From an uncultured Selenomonadaceae bacterium (lineage in GTDB: Bacteria > Bacillota_C > Negativicutes > Selenomonadales > Selenomonadaceae): a stretch of DNA of 5,727 nucleotides. The DNA lies in NCBI GenBank assembly GCA_946402475.1, contig CAMIWP010000090.1:1-5727 (forward strand), read 5' to 3'. Position numbers and translations under genes: made by a program. A model generated the notes under the pieces. The model was not told where the DNA came from. It was given only the letters and a program-made list of their open reading frames with translations, and made no database searches. Positions 5,524 through 5,727 of the stretch are shown one piece after another. How positions within the stretch are numbered: position 1 is the first letter of the stretch; the number at the start of each line of letters is the position of its first letter.

Positions 5524-5727
5524 TTGCTGAAGAAACTTTTGAAAGTCATTTTCCCTCTGCCCTGGGAGCGGACGATTGCCAGGTTTGACAAACTCGAAGC
5601 GGATTTGAAGCTGCATCGGGAAAAACTGGATGCCCTGCAAAATGAGGTGCGCAGGATGCAGGATACGCAGCAGAGCACTCAGAACACTGCCAAGGACACT
5701 CAGAACACTGCCAAGGACACTCTGACC
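5524..5727 (+). CDS. Coiled-coil protein of unknown function (3' end outside window)
   Basis: The frame is open to the right edge: 68 codons from TTG 5524, or 76 if ATG 5500 is used. The product begins LKKLLKVIFPLPWERTIARF and continues as a charged helix, about residues 16-52, with hydrophobic residues at heptad spacing (IARFDKLEADL, LDALQNEVRRM). A Gln/Thr/Asn-rich stretch follows that contains two exact TQNTAKD heptads. The visible part is probably a coiled-coil stalk or oligomerisation segment in front of a domain that lies outside the window. No Walker A motif or other catalytic motif is seen, so it cannot yet be called the missing ATPase. The gene overlaps or nearly abuts the permease stop, so the two are likely translationally coupled and act on the same polymer. 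In glycan operons such N-terminal helices may precede glycosyltransferase or methyltransferase domains, but nothing here shows which. Confidence 0.75.
   Translation, partial: MLKKLLKVIFPLPWERTIARFDKLEADLKLHREKLDALQNEVRRMQDTQQSTQNTAKDTQNTAKDTLT
5677..5718 (+). repeat. 21-bp in-frame tandem repeat, two exact copies
   Basis: Two identical 21-base units (5677-5697 and 5698-5718) each encode the heptad TQNTAKD. A third unit may begin at 5719 (ACTCTGACC against ACTCAGAAC) and is cut by the window edge. The residues just before the array (TQQSTQN) are a likely diverged earlier unit. The unit is a multiple of three and seven codons long, so a change in copy number would lengthen a coiled coil by one heptad without a frameshift. 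Confidence 0.85.

Noticed and set aside
5677..5727. CRISPR-like repeat
   Set aside because: The units are directly adjacent without spacers, in frame and encode heptads; this is a coding tandem repeat.

Overview
The window looks like part of a cell-surface glycan locus from a GC-rich (roughly 55-60 % in most genes) low-to-medium-size bacterial genome. The protein families, the good Shine-Dalgarno sites with several TTG starts, and the sigma-A-like promoters fit a diderm Firmicute of the Negativicutes (Selenomonas-like). This assignment is inferred from protein style only and is tentative.

Layout. Bases 1-1813 hold the first 604 codons of a minus-strand gene that runs off the left edge. It has no stop in the window. 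It encodes a TagB/SpsB (CDP-glycerol glycerophosphotransferase)-like protein whose C-terminal third is made of beta-propeller-like repeats. That third has distinctly lower GC and different codon use from the rest of the gene. A 275-base divergent intergenic region (1814-2088) follows. It carries a near-consensus promoter reading left (TTGACA-17-TAGAAT), overlapped by a small perfect palindrome, and an extended -10 promoter reading right (TTGCTT-17-TGaTATACT).

Bases 2089-5727 are one tightly packed rightward transcription unit: an AlgI/DltB-type MBOAT O-acyltransferase (2089-3513); a membrane-anchored SGNH/DltD/AlgX-like partner with Ser and Asp-x-x-His signatures (3530-4690); a Wzm/TagG-type ABC-2 polysaccharide export permease (4715-5503); and the start of a coiled-coil protein with a 21-bp in-frame tandem repeat, which runs off the right edge (from 5524). 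Intergenic gaps are 16 and 24 bases, and the last junction is translationally coupled.

Together the genes suggest that a surface polymer is exported by an ABC transporter and acylated outside the membrane by the MBOAT/SGNH pair. The divergent glycerophosphotransferase-like protein probably acts on the same or a related polymer. The ATPase (Wzt/TagH) that the permease needs is not seen in the window. Many long open frames opposite the real genes are shadows caused by the scarcity of TTA, CTA and TCA codons.
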